Shown one piece after another: positions 25,507 through 35,311 of a DNA stretch of 64,000 nucleotides (within the stretch, counting starts at the first letter, position 1; every line of letters begins with the position of its first letter). A program made the position numbers and the translations under genes. This stretch comes from Sediminitomix flava. GTDB lineage: Bacteria; Bacteroidota; Bacteroidia; Cytophagales; Flammeovirgaceae. The DNA lies in NCBI RefSeq assembly GCF_003149185.1, contig NZ_QGDO01000007.1:62001-126000 (forward strand), read 5' to 3'. Below the pieces are notes generated by a model. That model was not told the origin of the DNA, searched no databases, and was given only the letters and a program-made list of their open reading frames with translations.

Positions 25507-26100
25507 ATGGTAAAAGAGTATCAATATAAGGTAATAAATGACGTAATCAGGTCGAGAAGATCAGTATTTCCAGCTCAATTTTCTGATAAAAAGATCGAGA
25601 AGGAGGTCATTGATCAAATACTAGAAAATGCGAATTGGGCTCCGAATCATGGGCATACTGAACCTTGGCGATTTTTTGTTTTTTCTGGTGAAGGTTTGAA
25701 ACAATTAGGAGAGGCTCAATCTAAAATTTATAAAGAAGTAACCTCAGAAGAGGATTTTGATAAAAATAAATTTGAGAAATTACTTCATAAACCCAATATG
25801 GCTTCACATGTTATAGCTATTGCAATGAAACGAGGGGATAATCCTAAGATTCCTGAAATTGAAGAAATTGAAGCTGTTGCCTGTGCCGTTCAAAATATTT
25901 ACCTAACGGCCACAGCTTATGGAGTAGGAGGTTATTGGGGTAGTGGTGGAATTACCTACATGGAAGAAGCAAAAGAGTTATTCGGATTAGGGGAGGATGA
26001 TAAAGTTTTAGGATTTTTTTATTTGGGCTATCCTAAGGAAGGACTTGAATTAGAAGGGAAAAGGAAACCAATTCAAGAAAAAGTGACTTGGATTGAATAG
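25507..26100 (+). CDS. nitroreductase family protein
   Basis: A 197-residue FMN-dependent oxidoreductase. The N-terminal IRSRRSVFPAQFSDKK is the FMN phosphate-binding signature, with NANWAPNHGHTEPWRFFVF and the GYWGSGGITY loop also typical of the nitroreductase fold. The family uses NAD(P)H to reduce nitro compounds, quinones or flavins; the sequence does not name a substrate. The annotated ATG is immediately downstream of AT-rich sequence. A weak terminator-like hairpin follows and the thioredoxin gene comes next with its own promoter. Confidence 0.85.
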   Translation: MVKEYQYKVINDVIRSRRSVFPAQFSDKKIEKEVIDQILENANWAPNHGHTEPWRFFVFSGEGLKQLGEAQSKIYKEVTSEEDFDKNKFEKLLHKPNMASHVIAIAMKRGDNPKIPEIEEIEAVACAVQNIYLTATAYGVGGYWGSGGITYMEEAKELFGLGEDDKVLGFFYLGYPKEGLELEGKRKPIQEKVTWIE

Positions 26101-26108
26101 ATCGATTT

Positions 26109-26148
26109 AAGAAGGTTGCCTTTTTCACTTTGTAAATGACCTTCTTTT
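26109..26148 (+). terminator. possible terminator of the nitroreductase gene
   Basis: An 8-bp stem (AAGAAGGT / ACCTTCTT) with a long 22-base loop, followed by a short T-rich stretch. Weaker than the others in this window. Confidence 0.45.
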
Positions 26149-26197
26149 AATGATATTTGCAAAATCTATTTAACGATAGAAAATATCGATTGGTGTT

Positions 26198-26229
26198 TTT
26201 GAAACATTTCGATCATAATTGTAGTATTG
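26198..26229 (+). promoter_or_regulatory. promoter of trxA
   Basis: TTTG at 26198-26201, a 20-base spacer, and TAGTATTG at 26222-26229. This matches the Bacteroidota -33/-7 pair (TTTG, TAnnTTTG) with one mismatch and the correct spacing. It predicts a leader of about 60 bases. Confidence 0.6.
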
Positions 26230-26298
26230 TATTATGAAGATGTCTTCATGTATTGAATACGAAACTCATTTTAATAACCATAAAAGCGATTAAAAAAA

Positions 26299-26622
26299 AT
26301 GGCAAAAGCAATTGAAATTACCGATGCTAACTTCTCTGAAGTTGTGAAGAGTTCTGAAAAACCAGTTTTGGTTGATTTTTGGGCTGTATGGTGTGGACCA
26401 TGTCAAATGGTTGCTCCAATCGTAGAAGAATTGGCAGGTGATTTTGACGGACAAGCAGTTATCGGTAAGCTAGATGTAGATGCAAACCAAAATACAGCTG
26501 CTGAATTTGGTATTCGTTCTATCCCTACAATGCTAATCTTCAAAGGTGGAGAAGTAGTAGATAAAGTAGTTGGAGCGACTTCTAAAAAAGATCTAGAAGC
26601 TAGAATTCAAGCTCAAATGTAA
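26299..26622 (+). CDS. trxA: thioredoxin
   Basis: A classic 107-residue cytosolic thioredoxin with the active-site WCGPC in FWAVWCGPCQM, the cis-proline motif RSIPTM and the terminal GATSKKDLEARI. It donates electrons to ribonucleotide reductase and to oxidised protein thiols. Codons are somewhat more GC-balanced than in nearby genes, in line with high expression. It stands alone between its own promoter and a strong GAAA-loop terminator. Confidence 0.97.
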   Translation: MAKAIEITDANFSEVVKSSEKPVLVDFWAVWCGPCQMVAPIVEELAGDFDGQAVIGKLDVDANQNTAAEFGIRSIPTMLIFKGGEVVDKVVGATSKKDLEARIQAQM

Positions 26623-26646
26623 TTTGAGATTACATATTAAAGAATG

Positions 26647-26679
26647 AAGGCCTCTTTGGAAACAAAGAGGCCTTTTTTT
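26647..26679 (+). terminator. intrinsic terminator of trxA
   Basis: A perfect 12-bp stem (AAGGCCTCTTTG / CAAAGAGGCCTT) closed by a GAAA tetraloop and followed by TTTTT. Confidence 0.93.
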
Positions 26680-26689
26680 AGCAAAAATA

Positions 26690-26718
26690 AAAAGGCTTCA
26701 ATTTGATTGAAGCCTTTT
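26690..26718 (-). terminator. intrinsic terminator of the DUF4293 gene
   Basis: A perfect 13-bp stem (AAAAGGCTTCAAT / ATTGAAGCCTTTT) with a 3-base loop and T-rich sequence on the minus strand, 24 bases past the stop. Confidence 0.85.
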
Positions 26719-26742
26719 GGTATTCTGTATTTTAAAGAATAA

Positions 26743-27216
26743 TTATCTAAGTCTATCTACAGATTTAACAAGTTTCTCATCTTTCCAGATAAAACGAGTT
26801 GCCATTCTGTTGAATACAAGAGCAGCAATAGGTAAGAAGAAGCCAGCTTTGAAATTTCCTTGGTTAACTTCCTCACCAAACATTGGAATTCCTTTTAAGA
26901 ACACCAAATAAACATTGATTCCCATAACAGCGGCAATGAATAGTGCATTTAGCGTATTGATCTTAACCTGATTCATTCTGTTCTTGAAGCTAAACATGCT
27001 ACCCATAGCAATAGCAGAAGCTAAACAAGCGACAATGGCAAGATAAATTGTATTTACTGTTGCAATTACCGTATCGTCATTGCTGTGTGTAAGGCTCATA
27101 GCATTCAAAACGGCTAAATCATCTCCTTCTATTTTCACCCAAATATCAGTGAAAAGTACTCCAAACATACATGCGGCAACTAAAAATAAAAATACCGATT
27201 GAATTCTTTGAATCAT
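26743..27216 (-). CDS. DUF4293 family membrane protein
   Basis: A 157-residue inner membrane protein with four hydrophobic segments (about residues 8-26, 54-75, 86-106 and 122-140). The opening MIQRIQSVFLFLVAACMFGV is the signature of DUF4293, a family restricted to Bacteroidota and of unknown function. The C-terminus is basic and cytosolic (WKDEKLVKSVDRLR). It is encoded alone and converges on trxA, each with its own terminator. Confidence 0.85.
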   Translation of the reverse strand: MIQRIQSVFLFLVAACMFGVLFTDIWVKIEGDDLAVLNAMSLTHSNDDTVIATVNTIYLAIVACLASAIAMGSMFSFKNRMNQVKINTLNALFIAAVMGINVYLVFLKGIPMFGEEVNQGNFKAGFFLPIAALVFNRMATRFIWKDEKLVKSVDRLR

Positions 27217-27377
27217 GTTAGAAATCTTTATTGTTCTTGATCGTATCTATTTAATATAGAATGCCGACAAATTTAACTATTCGTTTTTGAATTATAAACC
27301 ATTAAGGAAAATAATCGCCACAATATAGGTCAAATTGGATCGTTTTAGTTTAAATAAAATCTAAAATTATTCAAATC

Positions 27378-27875
27378 ATGAAGCATAAATATAAATATAA
27401 ATTTATACATAGAGAGGAATGTTCTATTCAGACAAATATTTTAGATAGAGAATTTGAGAATGAGTTTCTGAAAATTACCGAAGAAGGGAAATGGATATTT
27501 AAGCAATCAGAAGAAGGTTTTGCATGGGATGGATGTTCTCCTAAATTTTCACTATTAGGTATTTATTTCGGTACTCCAGATGGTGTGACCGATGAAATAA
27601 CAGAAAAGCCTAAGACCTATTATGCGAGTTTATTTCATGATTTGGTGTATAGAAATAAAACAGTAGTACCAATTTCTCGAAAGGAATCAGATAAGATTTT
27701 CTTGTTGATGTTGAGGCATTCGAAGTTTCCTTTGGCAGGGTTATATTTCTTTTTTGTGAGACTATTTGGTAGACTTTATGGGAAATGGACTTTTAAAAGA
27801 AGTCAGAAAAACATCAAATTGATAAGTGTTGAAACGCCAATCCCAAATAAACTTAAAATGGAATTAAGTGAATAG
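27378..27875 (+). CDS. DUF1353-like protein
   Basis: A 165-residue protein of unknown function. The core FAWDGCSPKFSLLG, then YYASLFHDLVYRNK, matches the WDGxS loop and His-Asp pair of the paralogue at 10415-10837. Unlike that paralogue it has a hydrophobic segment, FPLAGLYFFFVRLFGRLYG, near the C-terminus. The stop codon overlaps the end of the convergent glycosyltransferase gene by 23 bases. Its transcript probably ends at a hairpin that lies inside that gene's last codons. Confidence 0.6.
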   Translation: MKHKYKYKFIHREECSIQTNILDREFENEFLKITEEGKWIFKQSEEGFAWDGCSPKFSLLGIYFGTPDGVTDEITEKPKTYYASLFHDLVYRNKTVVPISRKESDKIFLLMLRHSKFPLAGLYFFFVRLFGRLYGKWTFKRSQKNIKLISVETPIPNKLKMELSE

Positions 27876-29226
27876 TATGACTTCGTCTAAAAATCTCATT
27901 GATTTTTAGACGGTCTTTCCATATTCCTATCAATAGAATTAAATATTCTAATCCAATAAAATAATAGTTTTCAGCGTATGAACTGTCTTGATAGGCTATG
28001 TAGCTGAGTATAACTCCTAGGGACCAGTAAATTGGGAACTTCATATCAAAAAACAATCCTAAAGCAATCATAGGAATTATGTACCAAGGGTGGATGATTG
28101 TTGCTGATAAAAGGTAGATTAATAGGCTAAGTAACATAAAGAAGCTCACTACTTCTACATTTCCTTTTTTGATAACTGCAGTAATTAAAATAAACGTAAT
28201 CGGAATCAAACTCAAAGATCTTCCAGCTGTCCCAATAATATTATATCCTTTATGCCAATAACCTACTTCTCTAATGAGATAATAAATTGACGCATTGAAT
28301 TCGAATTTCTGAAAATAGAGATTTACACTCTCTCTCATGTGTATCAAACTGTCAAAATCCATGAATACAGCAAACCAAATGATACAGAATATAAATGTAC
28401 GAATGTAGTAGAGGGTAGAGTCTCTAAAATTGAGTTTACAAAATATAAAAGGAAGAAACATGAGAGGTAGTAACTTGGAAGCTATAGCGAGACTCATAAA
28501 GAAAGATGATAATAACATTTTCTGCTTTTGTAAAAAATAAAGGCTAGCTAGTAAGAAGCAGATCATATATGCTTCAAAATGAATATTCCCGACCAATTCA
28601 ATAATTACCAAAGGGTTTAATGCATAAATCGCCAAGTAGGCTAAATCCTTCTTCCAAAGTTTCAATAATTTTAGAATGAAATAGAAACTTCCAATCTCAG
28701 TACAAAGGATTAAAAGCTTCATTAAAAATATACCATAGGCGTAACTTCCAAGTTTACTAACCAATGCTGAAAGATAAAAGCTAGCTTGTAAAACTGGGGG
28801 GTAGATCGTATAGTAATTTGGAGAATTCATCTTATCAAAAAGATACTTTTCTAATCCAAGTTCTATATATGAACCGTCTTGAATATATTCTGAAGGAAGT
28901 TTTAGAAATGGGTCAATTCCTTTAGTTAAAAGTTCTCCATCCCATAAAAATCGATAAAAATCATCAGATAAGTTGGGAGTACTAAATAGTAGTAGAATTC
29001 TCGATATAACTCCTAAAGCTAGTACCGTTTTTATTGAAAATTGTTTCTTTATAAACCATAAGTAACAAGCAAATAGCACTAAATATTGTCCCCAAAGTAA
29101 ATTGAACTGCTCCCTTTTTGTCCAATATGAAATACTGATATATAAAATGAAACTCAATAGCATCAAGCTATAAGTCAAGAGTTTAGTGTGAGATGACTTG
29201 CTTAGTGAAAAAGTATCTTTTCGCAT
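27853..29226 (-). CDS. integral membrane GT-C glycosyltransferase (GT87/mannosyltransferase-like)
   Basis: A 457-residue polytopic membrane protein with about ten to twelve hydrophobic segments. The first extracytoplasmic loop carries SDDFYRFLWDGELLTKGIDP, with an acidic pair as in GT-C enzymes that use polyprenyl-phosphate sugars, and the loop YYTIYPPVLQA and HPWYIIP segments are also typical. It would transfer a sugar, perhaps mannose, on the outer face of the inner membrane; donor and acceptor are unknown. Its 3' end overlaps the DUF1353-like gene and its start faces the tyrA leader. Confidence 0.75.
   Translation of the reverse strand: MRKDTFSLSKSSHTKLLTYSLMLLSFILYISISYWTKREQFNLLWGQYLVLFACYLWFIKKQFSIKTVLALGVISRILLLFSTPNLSDDFYRFLWDGELLTKGIDPFLKLPSEYIQDGSYIELGLEKYLFDKMNSPNYYTIYPPVLQASFYLSALVSKLGSYAYGIFLMKLLILCTEIGSFYFILKLLKLWKKDLAYLAIYALNPLVIIELVGNIHFEAYMICFLLASLYFLQKQKMLLSSFFMSLAIASKLLPLMFLPFIFCKLNFRDSTLYYIRTFIFCIIWFAVFMDFDSLIHMRESVNLYFQKFEFNASIYYLIREVGYWHKGYNIIGTAGRSLSLIPITFILITAVIKKGNVEVVSFFMLLSLLIYLLSATIIHPWYIIPMIALGLFFDMKFPIYWSLGVILSYIAYQDSSYAENYYFIGLEYLILLIGIWKDRLKINEIFRRSHTIHLIPF
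27884..27912 (+). terminator. hairpin inside the glycosyltransferase 3' end, probable terminator of the DUF1353-like gene
   Basis: A perfect 12-bp stem (CGTCTAAAAATC / GATTTTTAGACG) with a 5-base loop begins 9 bases after the stop of the rightward gene but encodes residues near the C-terminus of the leftward gene. It is followed on the plus strand by GTCTTT only, so termination would be weak. Confidence 0.45.
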
Positions 29227-29261
29227 TTTAAAATGTTTGCTTGCTAAAAGTTAAAAAGCTT

Positions 29262-29342
29262 ATGGATAAATCAATGATTCAGCTAAATTTGTATTTCTAT
29301 TTAAATAATTCAATTAATTCCCTTCACTTTAGTGAAAAGTGA
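29262..29342 (+). CDS. possible leader peptide upstream of tyrA (26 residues)
   Basis: An ATG frame encoding MDKSMIQLNLYFYLNNSINS and six more residues. It carries a Tyr-Phe-Tyr run and its last codons overlap a terminator-like hairpin, the layout expected of an amino-acid attenuator for an aromatic amino-acid gene. Against this, a perfect -7 box (TAAATTTG, 29284-29291) lies inside the frame; if that promoter is the real one, the peptide would not be made. Unproven. Confidence 0.25.
   Translation: MDKSMIQLNLYFYLNNSINSLHFSEK
29284..29291 (+). promoter_or_regulatory. possible -7 promoter element of tyrA
   Basis: TAAATTTG matches TAnnTTTG exactly and would start a transcript near 29297, before the hairpin at 29322. 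No -33 TTTG is seen at the proper distance. Confidence 0.4.
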
Positions 29343-29351
29343 AGCTTTTTT
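29322..29351 (+). terminator. terminator-like hairpin in the tyrA leader
   Basis: A perfect 9-bp stem (CTTCACTTT / AAAGTGAAG) with a 5-base loop followed by CTTTTTT, located 14 bases before the preferred GTG start of tyrA. No other gene ends upstream on this strand, so it is a candidate attenuator rather than an end-of-gene terminator. A competing pairing is possible between TTAAAAAGCTT (29251-29261) and AAGCTTTTTTAA (29343 onward). Confidence 0.5.
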
Positions 29352-29364
29352 AAGAAATCTGATA

Positions 29365-30243
29365 GTGTTTAAAGGAAAAAAAATAGGGGTAATAGGAGGT
29401 AGTCAAGGTCTTGGTAGTTGGTTTGTGAAACACTTCCGCTACAGAGGTCTGGATACTAAATTCACTTCTTTAGATGAAACTACAGAGTTTAATTCAAATA
29501 TTGAACTTGTTGAAGCAGTAGATATCGTTGTATTGGCTGTGCCAATCCAAGCAATGACTTCAACCTTAGAAGAAATATATCCCCACTTGTCTGGGAAGTT
29601 CTTAATTGAAATCTGTTCAGTAAAAAAGTTTATAGTTGATAAGTTCTTAGAGCTTAAACAAGCTTATCCTGAAGTAGATTTGAGTTATTATTCGATTCAC
29701 CCAATGTTTGGGCCTCGAATTAAGAACTTAACAGGTCATGCATTCCTTTTCAATTATATCTATAAAGAGCAGATTGAGTTTACGCAAAGTCTTAAAGAAT
29801 TTTTACTTGAAGATTATGCCGTAATTCATGATATAGATTATTTGGAGCACGACAAATTAATGGGTTTGGTACAAGGACTAAATCACTTTAATTTGTTTGT
29901 GAGTGCCCGTACACTACATGACTTCCACGATAATATCGAGATGATAAAAGCAGTTTCATCACCTGCTTATCGTATATTTTTGGTCTTTTTTACACGTTAC
30001 GTACTCTCTAATGCAGAGCTTTATGCAGATATCCAAATGTATAATGAATACGTAACAGAAGTATTGAAGACTTTCAGAAAAGAAGTAGATAATCTTTTAG
30101 ATCTTATTGAAAATAAAGATCGAACAGGCTTTGTTTCTTATGTAGATGAAATGAAACCCTATTTTGAAGATAATGCTTCAGATATTTCTACCTCAACTCA
30201 GTTGATTTATCAGTTGGGAAATATCTTAGAACCAAAGAAATAA
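29365..30243 (+). CDS. prephenate dehydrogenase (TyrA-type)
   Basis: A TyrA-family dehydrogenase of about 292 residues that would oxidatively decarboxylate prephenate to 4-hydroxyphenylpyruvate for tyrosine synthesis. The Rossmann motif GVIGGSQGLGSWF is at the N-terminus, VVLAVPIQAM follows, and the substrate region contains YSIHPMFGPR and LMGLVQGLNHF. Two GTG starts are possible: 29332, which lies inside the hairpin, and 29365 (MFKGKKIGVIGG), preferred because it leaves the hairpin in the leader and suits the fold. There is no chorismate mutase domain. Regulation by attenuation is suggested by the upstream sequence. Confidence 0.8.
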   Translation: MFKGKKIGVIGGSQGLGSWFVKHFRYRGLDTKFTSLDETTEFNSNIELVEAVDIVVLAVPIQAMTSTLEEIYPHLSGKFLIEICSVKKFIVDKFLELKQAYPEVDLSYYSIHPMFGPRIKNLTGHAFLFNYIYKEQIEFTQSLKEFLLEDYAVIHDIDYLEHDKLMGLVQGLNHFNLFVSARTLHDFHDNIEMIKAVSSPAYRIFLVFFTRYVLSNAELYADIQMYNEYVTEVLKTFRKEVDNLLDLIENKDRTGFVSYVDEMKPYFEDNASDISTSTQLIYQLGNILEPKK

Positions 30244-30384
30244 TTGAATTTGGGATGAGTTCTTTGAGTAGTTCTAGGTAGCCTCAATCAAACATAAGCT
30301 ACTTCAGACTGTTGTGTAATTATATCTGTACAGAGACTCAAAGACAATTGAAAGGAATAATTTAAAGCAGAAGAGAATATATTC

Positions 30385-31137
30385 ATGCATTTTCAAAAAG
30401 GTTTAGAGCACGCAAAAAATAAAGAATACGTTCAAGCGATTGAAGCATTTTCAAAAGCAATAGAGGAAAATGCCCAAGATGCAGCGGCTTTTTATAATAG
30501 AGGATTAGCAAGATATAAGCAGTCAGAATATAAGTTAGCAATTGATGATTTTAATGTAGCTAACCGAATTTCTCCAGACAATGCCGATATCCTTTCTGAT
30601 CGAGCTGTCGCAAAACATATGAACGGTCAAAGTAGAGCTGCTATTTCAGATTTTGATAAAGCAGTTGTTCTAGAACCAGAGAACCCTTACCGTTACTCAA
30701 GTAGAGCTTTTATTAAGGCACATACAGGTGATGTTTTTGGTGCAATCAAGGATTATGAGAAAGCGATAGAGCTTGATCCAGAAGATTCTATTGCGCACAA
30801 TAACATGGGCTTGCTTCAAGAAAGAATTGGTCTTAAAAAAGATGCTGAAAAGAATTTTAAAAGAGCTGATGAACTAAATGCTGATATTGATTCCAATTAT
30901 CAAAAACCAGATGTCAATCAGATTTTAGAAGACTATAAAAAACAGCAAGAACAAGAGAAGAAGGAAAAAGAGCAACTTGAAGTTTATGCTAAGCAAAAAG
31001 TTGAAGTAAAGACTCTTCCTAAAAATACTAAATTCAAACCAGCCGAATATGCTGGGGTATTGAAAGAAGTTTTTACTAAAAAGGAAATATTTAGAGAGTT
31101 TCTTTCTTTTATTTTCAATGGATTTAAGTTGAAATGA
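30385..31137 (+). CDS. TPR repeat protein
   Basis: A 250-residue protein with about five tandem tetratricopeptide repeats over residues 1-165, for example AIEAFSKAIEENAQDAAAFY, AIDDFNVANRISPDNADI and AIKDYEKAIELDPEDSIAHN, followed by a charged Lys/Glu-rich coiled segment (about 175-215) and a hydrophobic, basic end (FLSFIFNGFKLK). There is no signal peptide, so it is likely a cytosolic scaffold. Partners are unknown. It is separated from tyrA by 141 bases and ends at a strong terminator. Confidence 0.85.
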   Translation: MHFQKGLEHAKNKEYVQAIEAFSKAIEENAQDAAAFYNRGLARYKQSEYKLAIDDFNVANRISPDNADILSDRAVAKHMNGQSRAAISDFDKAVVLEPENPYRYSSRAFIKAHTGDVFGAIKDYEKAIELDPEDSIAHNNMGLLQERIGLKKDAEKNFKRADELNADIDSNYQKPDVNQILEDYKKQQEQEKKEKEQLEVYAKQKVEVKTLPKNTKFKPAEYAGVLKEVFTKKEIFREFLSFIFNGFKLK

Positions 31138-31156
31138 TAAGAAAATCGAATTCTAG

Positions 31157-31191
31157 AAACGGGATGATTTGTAAAAGTCATCCCGTTTTTT
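31157..31191 (+). terminator. intrinsic terminator of the TPR gene
   Basis: A perfect 11-bp stem (AAACGGGATGA / TCATCCCGTTT) with a 10-base loop and a run of T, 20 bases past the stop. Confidence 0.9.
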
Positions 31192-31331
31192 TCTGATTAA
31201 TAACGCTATCAAATATTCAGAAGAATGATTATGCTTTGATACTTACAGACTTAGGTATTCAAAGTAGATGAGAACATTTTTATTGATCATAAATTTTATT
31301 TTTTTTAAGACAAAAATGTACTTCTAGTTAG

Positions 31332-31339
31332 TACTTTTG
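31332..31339 (+). promoter_or_regulatory. -7 promoter element of the HIT gene
   Basis: TACTTTTG, a perfect TAnnTTTG match, 39 bases before the ATG at 31379. Confidence 0.45.
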
Positions 31340-31378
31340 TTTATTAGTAAATCTTTTAATGTTACTATTCTTTAGATT

Positions 31379-31774
31379 ATGGCAAGTATCTTTTCAAAAA
31401 TCGTAGCAGGAGACATTCCATCTCATAAAATCATGGAAGACGACCGTTTTTTAGCTTTTCTTGATGTATTTCCATTGAGAGAAGGACATGTTTTGGTAAT
31501 CCCAAAAGAAGAGGTCGATTATATGTTTGATCTAGATGATGATGCATTAGCTGATTTGCATGTTTTTGCAAAAAAAGTAGCCAAGGCATTAATTCAAGCA
31601 TATCCTTGTAAACGTATCGGTACAGCTGTAATTGGTCTTGAGGTACCTCATGCTCATTTGCATTTAGTACCAATGGATCGAATGAGTGACTTAGATTTCA
31701 CAAAAGAAAAACTAAAACTTTCAAATGAAGTTTTGGCTGCATCTGCTGAGAAAATTAGATCGTTTTTAGATTAA
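31379..31774 (+). CDS. HIT family (histidine triad) protein
   Basis: A 131-residue HIT-domain nucleotide hydrolase, with the catalytic triad motif HAHLHLVP near residue 95 and N-terminal IFSKIVAGDIPSHKIMEDDRFLAF. HIT proteins of this branch hydrolyse nucleoside phosphoramidates or dinucleotide polyphosphates in the cytosol. It lies 57 bases upstream of ligA without an intervening terminator and may share its transcript. Confidence 0.92.
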   Translation: MASIFSKIVAGDIPSHKIMEDDRFLAFLDVFPLREGHVLVIPKEEVDYMFDLDDDALADLHVFAKKVAKALIQAYPCKRIGTAVIGLEVPHAHLHLVPMDRMSDLDFTKEKLKLSNEVLAASAEKIRSFLD

Positions 31775-31804
31775 TCTTTAAACGTAAGGAGAAGGAATTA
31801 TTAG

Positions 31805-33883
<2,079 letters not shown>

Positions 33884-33910
33884 TGGTTTTAAAACAATAA
33901 CATATTACAC

Positions 33911-33942
33911 ACTATGCTCATCAGAGCATAGTTGTTGTTTTA
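33911..33942 (+). terminator. intrinsic terminator of ligA
   Basis: A perfect 9-bp stem (ACTATGCTC / GAGCATAGT) with an ATCA loop and the T-rich tail TGTTGTTTT. Confidence 0.75.
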
Positions 33943-33965
33943 AAATTAAAACTAACCAATAGGAC

Positions 33966-34487
33966 GTGAACAAAATCAAACAATACATTTGGGAGAAAAA
34001 AATAGATGCGGCAAAAGACAGTCGTGATTTTAGAGTTTTAGCTAAAAAACTTTCTGAAAGTAAAAAAATAGGAGTAGTATTTCAGGAAGGAGGAAGCTAT
34101 GATTCAAAAACACTAGAAAGTTTGTCAGATAAACTTCGTAAGCAAGGAGCAAATGTGAAGTTTATAGGTATTCAAAACGCAGAGCAAACAAATATTGCTT
34201 GTCCTTATCCTCTAGTCTCCCTCAGAGATTTTAGCACTTTTGGTAAGTTGAAGAGTTTTGAACTTCAAGAATTCTTAGATACTTATTTTGATTTTGTTTT
34301 TTGTCTGTCAGATTTGGACGGATTGATTGAAACATATATTCTTTCAAATTGTAAGGCTACATATAGGGTCGGAATGCATCAAGAAGGCACAGAGGATTAC
34401 CTTGACTTGATGGTTGGTCAAGCACCCGCAGAAAAATATAAAGAGTCTTTAGAGCAAATGCTTTGGTTAGCTGAAGCTATAAACTAA
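33966..34487 (+). CDS. conserved hypothetical protein (DUF6913-like)
   Basis: A 173-residue soluble protein, start codon GTG. The pattern of KKIGVVFQEGGSYDSKTLESL, KFIGIQ and DFVFCLSDLDGLIETYILSN, with a buried late segment RVGMHQEG, resembles a Bacteroidota-specific family described as DUF6913. It has a Rossmann-like alternation of strands and helices but no nucleotide-binding motif. Function unknown. It sits between ligA and a terminator shared with the HAD gene. Confidence 0.65.
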   Translation: MNKIKQYIWEKKIDAAKDSRDFRVLAKKLSESKKIGVVFQEGGSYDSKTLESLSDKLRKQGANVKFIGIQNAEQTNIACPYPLVSLRDFSTFGKLKSFELQEFLDTYFDFVFCLSDLDGLIETYILSNCKATYRVGMHQEGTEDYLDLMVGQAPAEKYKESLEQMLWLAEAIN

Positions 34488-34520
34488 AAGAGAGAACTAG
34501 ATTTTTCTAATTCTCTCTTT
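34487..34520. terminator. bidirectional terminator
   Basis: A 10-bp stem (AAAGAGAGAA / TTCTCTCTTT) extended by TAG/CTA inside a loop, between the convergent genes ending at 34487 and 34538. Confidence 0.7.
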
Positions 34521-34537
34521 AGCTCAATTTCTATTTT

Positions 34538-35191
34538 TTAGATAAGTACAAACTCATTGATTTGCTCAGGCCTTTCTGCAATGAAAGCCGGATTCTGTTC
34601 TTTTAAAATTCTAGAAGAATGAAATCCCCAGGCTACTGCAATCATTTTTAGCATACACTTATTTGCAGCCTTTACATCTCTGCATTCATCTCCAACATAA
34701 TAAGTGTCCTCTTTAATGAGCTCGTATTTTTTAATGACATTTTTTAATATTTTATCTTTCCCGAAAAGTCCACTTGCAGAATGTACGAATTTGAAAAAAT
34801 GATCTAATTGATGTTTTCTTAAAAAATCTTCTACAATGTCTACCGAGTTAGAAGTGACGATACCGAGAGTGAAACCTTGATCTGCTAAGAATGTTAAACA
34901 ATCTTTCATCCCTATGATTAATGGAATTTCACCAATCTCTTTTTTCAACTCACTTTTTACTCTTTTGATTAATGACGGGATTTTTAGTGGGGAAATATTT
35001 AGGTGTTTCATTGCCGAAAGGCTATCCATATCACGGCATTCTCTAAAAGTTTGCTCAGATGCGGGGTCTAAACCTAGTTGTGGTGCAACACTATTAGCTA
35101 TACGATAAATATGTCTAGTAGTATCAGCAATTGTTCCATCAAAGTCGAAAATGATGGCTTTTCTTACGTAAGGTACATAGCTCATAAGCAT
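34538..35191 (-). CDS. HAD-superfamily hydrolase (phosphoglycolate phosphatase-like)
   Basis: A HAD subfamily IA phosphatase of about 217 residues. Motif I is IIFDFDGTIADTTR (nucleophile Asp in DFDGT), motif II is LGIVTSNS, and motif III/IV is KDKILKNVIK with YYVGDECRDVKAA. The four-helix cap lies between motifs I and II. Substrate cannot be told; phosphoglycolate, pyrophosphate or sugar phosphates are usual in this branch. The frame extends to a TTG at 35215, but the ATG at 35191 is preferred. Confidence 0.85.
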   Translation of the reverse strand: MLMSYVPYVRKAIIFDFDGTIADTTRHIYRIANSVAPQLGLDPASEQTFRECRDMDSLSAMKHLNISPLKIPSLIKRVKSELKKEIGEIPLIIGMKDCLTFLADQGFTLGIVTSNSVDIVEDFLRKHQLDHFFKFVHSASGLFGKDKILKNVIKKYELIKEDTYYVGDECRDVKAANKCMLKMIAVAWGFHSSRILKEQNPAFIAERPEQINEFVLI

Positions 35192-35311
35192 TTTATTTGA
35201 GCAGTTATTGTTCAATTATTCATTTTCTTATTATCACAATAACAATAATTTAGTTGAAATAAATATTAGCTCAAAGTGAATTATAAATTTCTAAAAGTGT
35301 CGAAAAAGACT

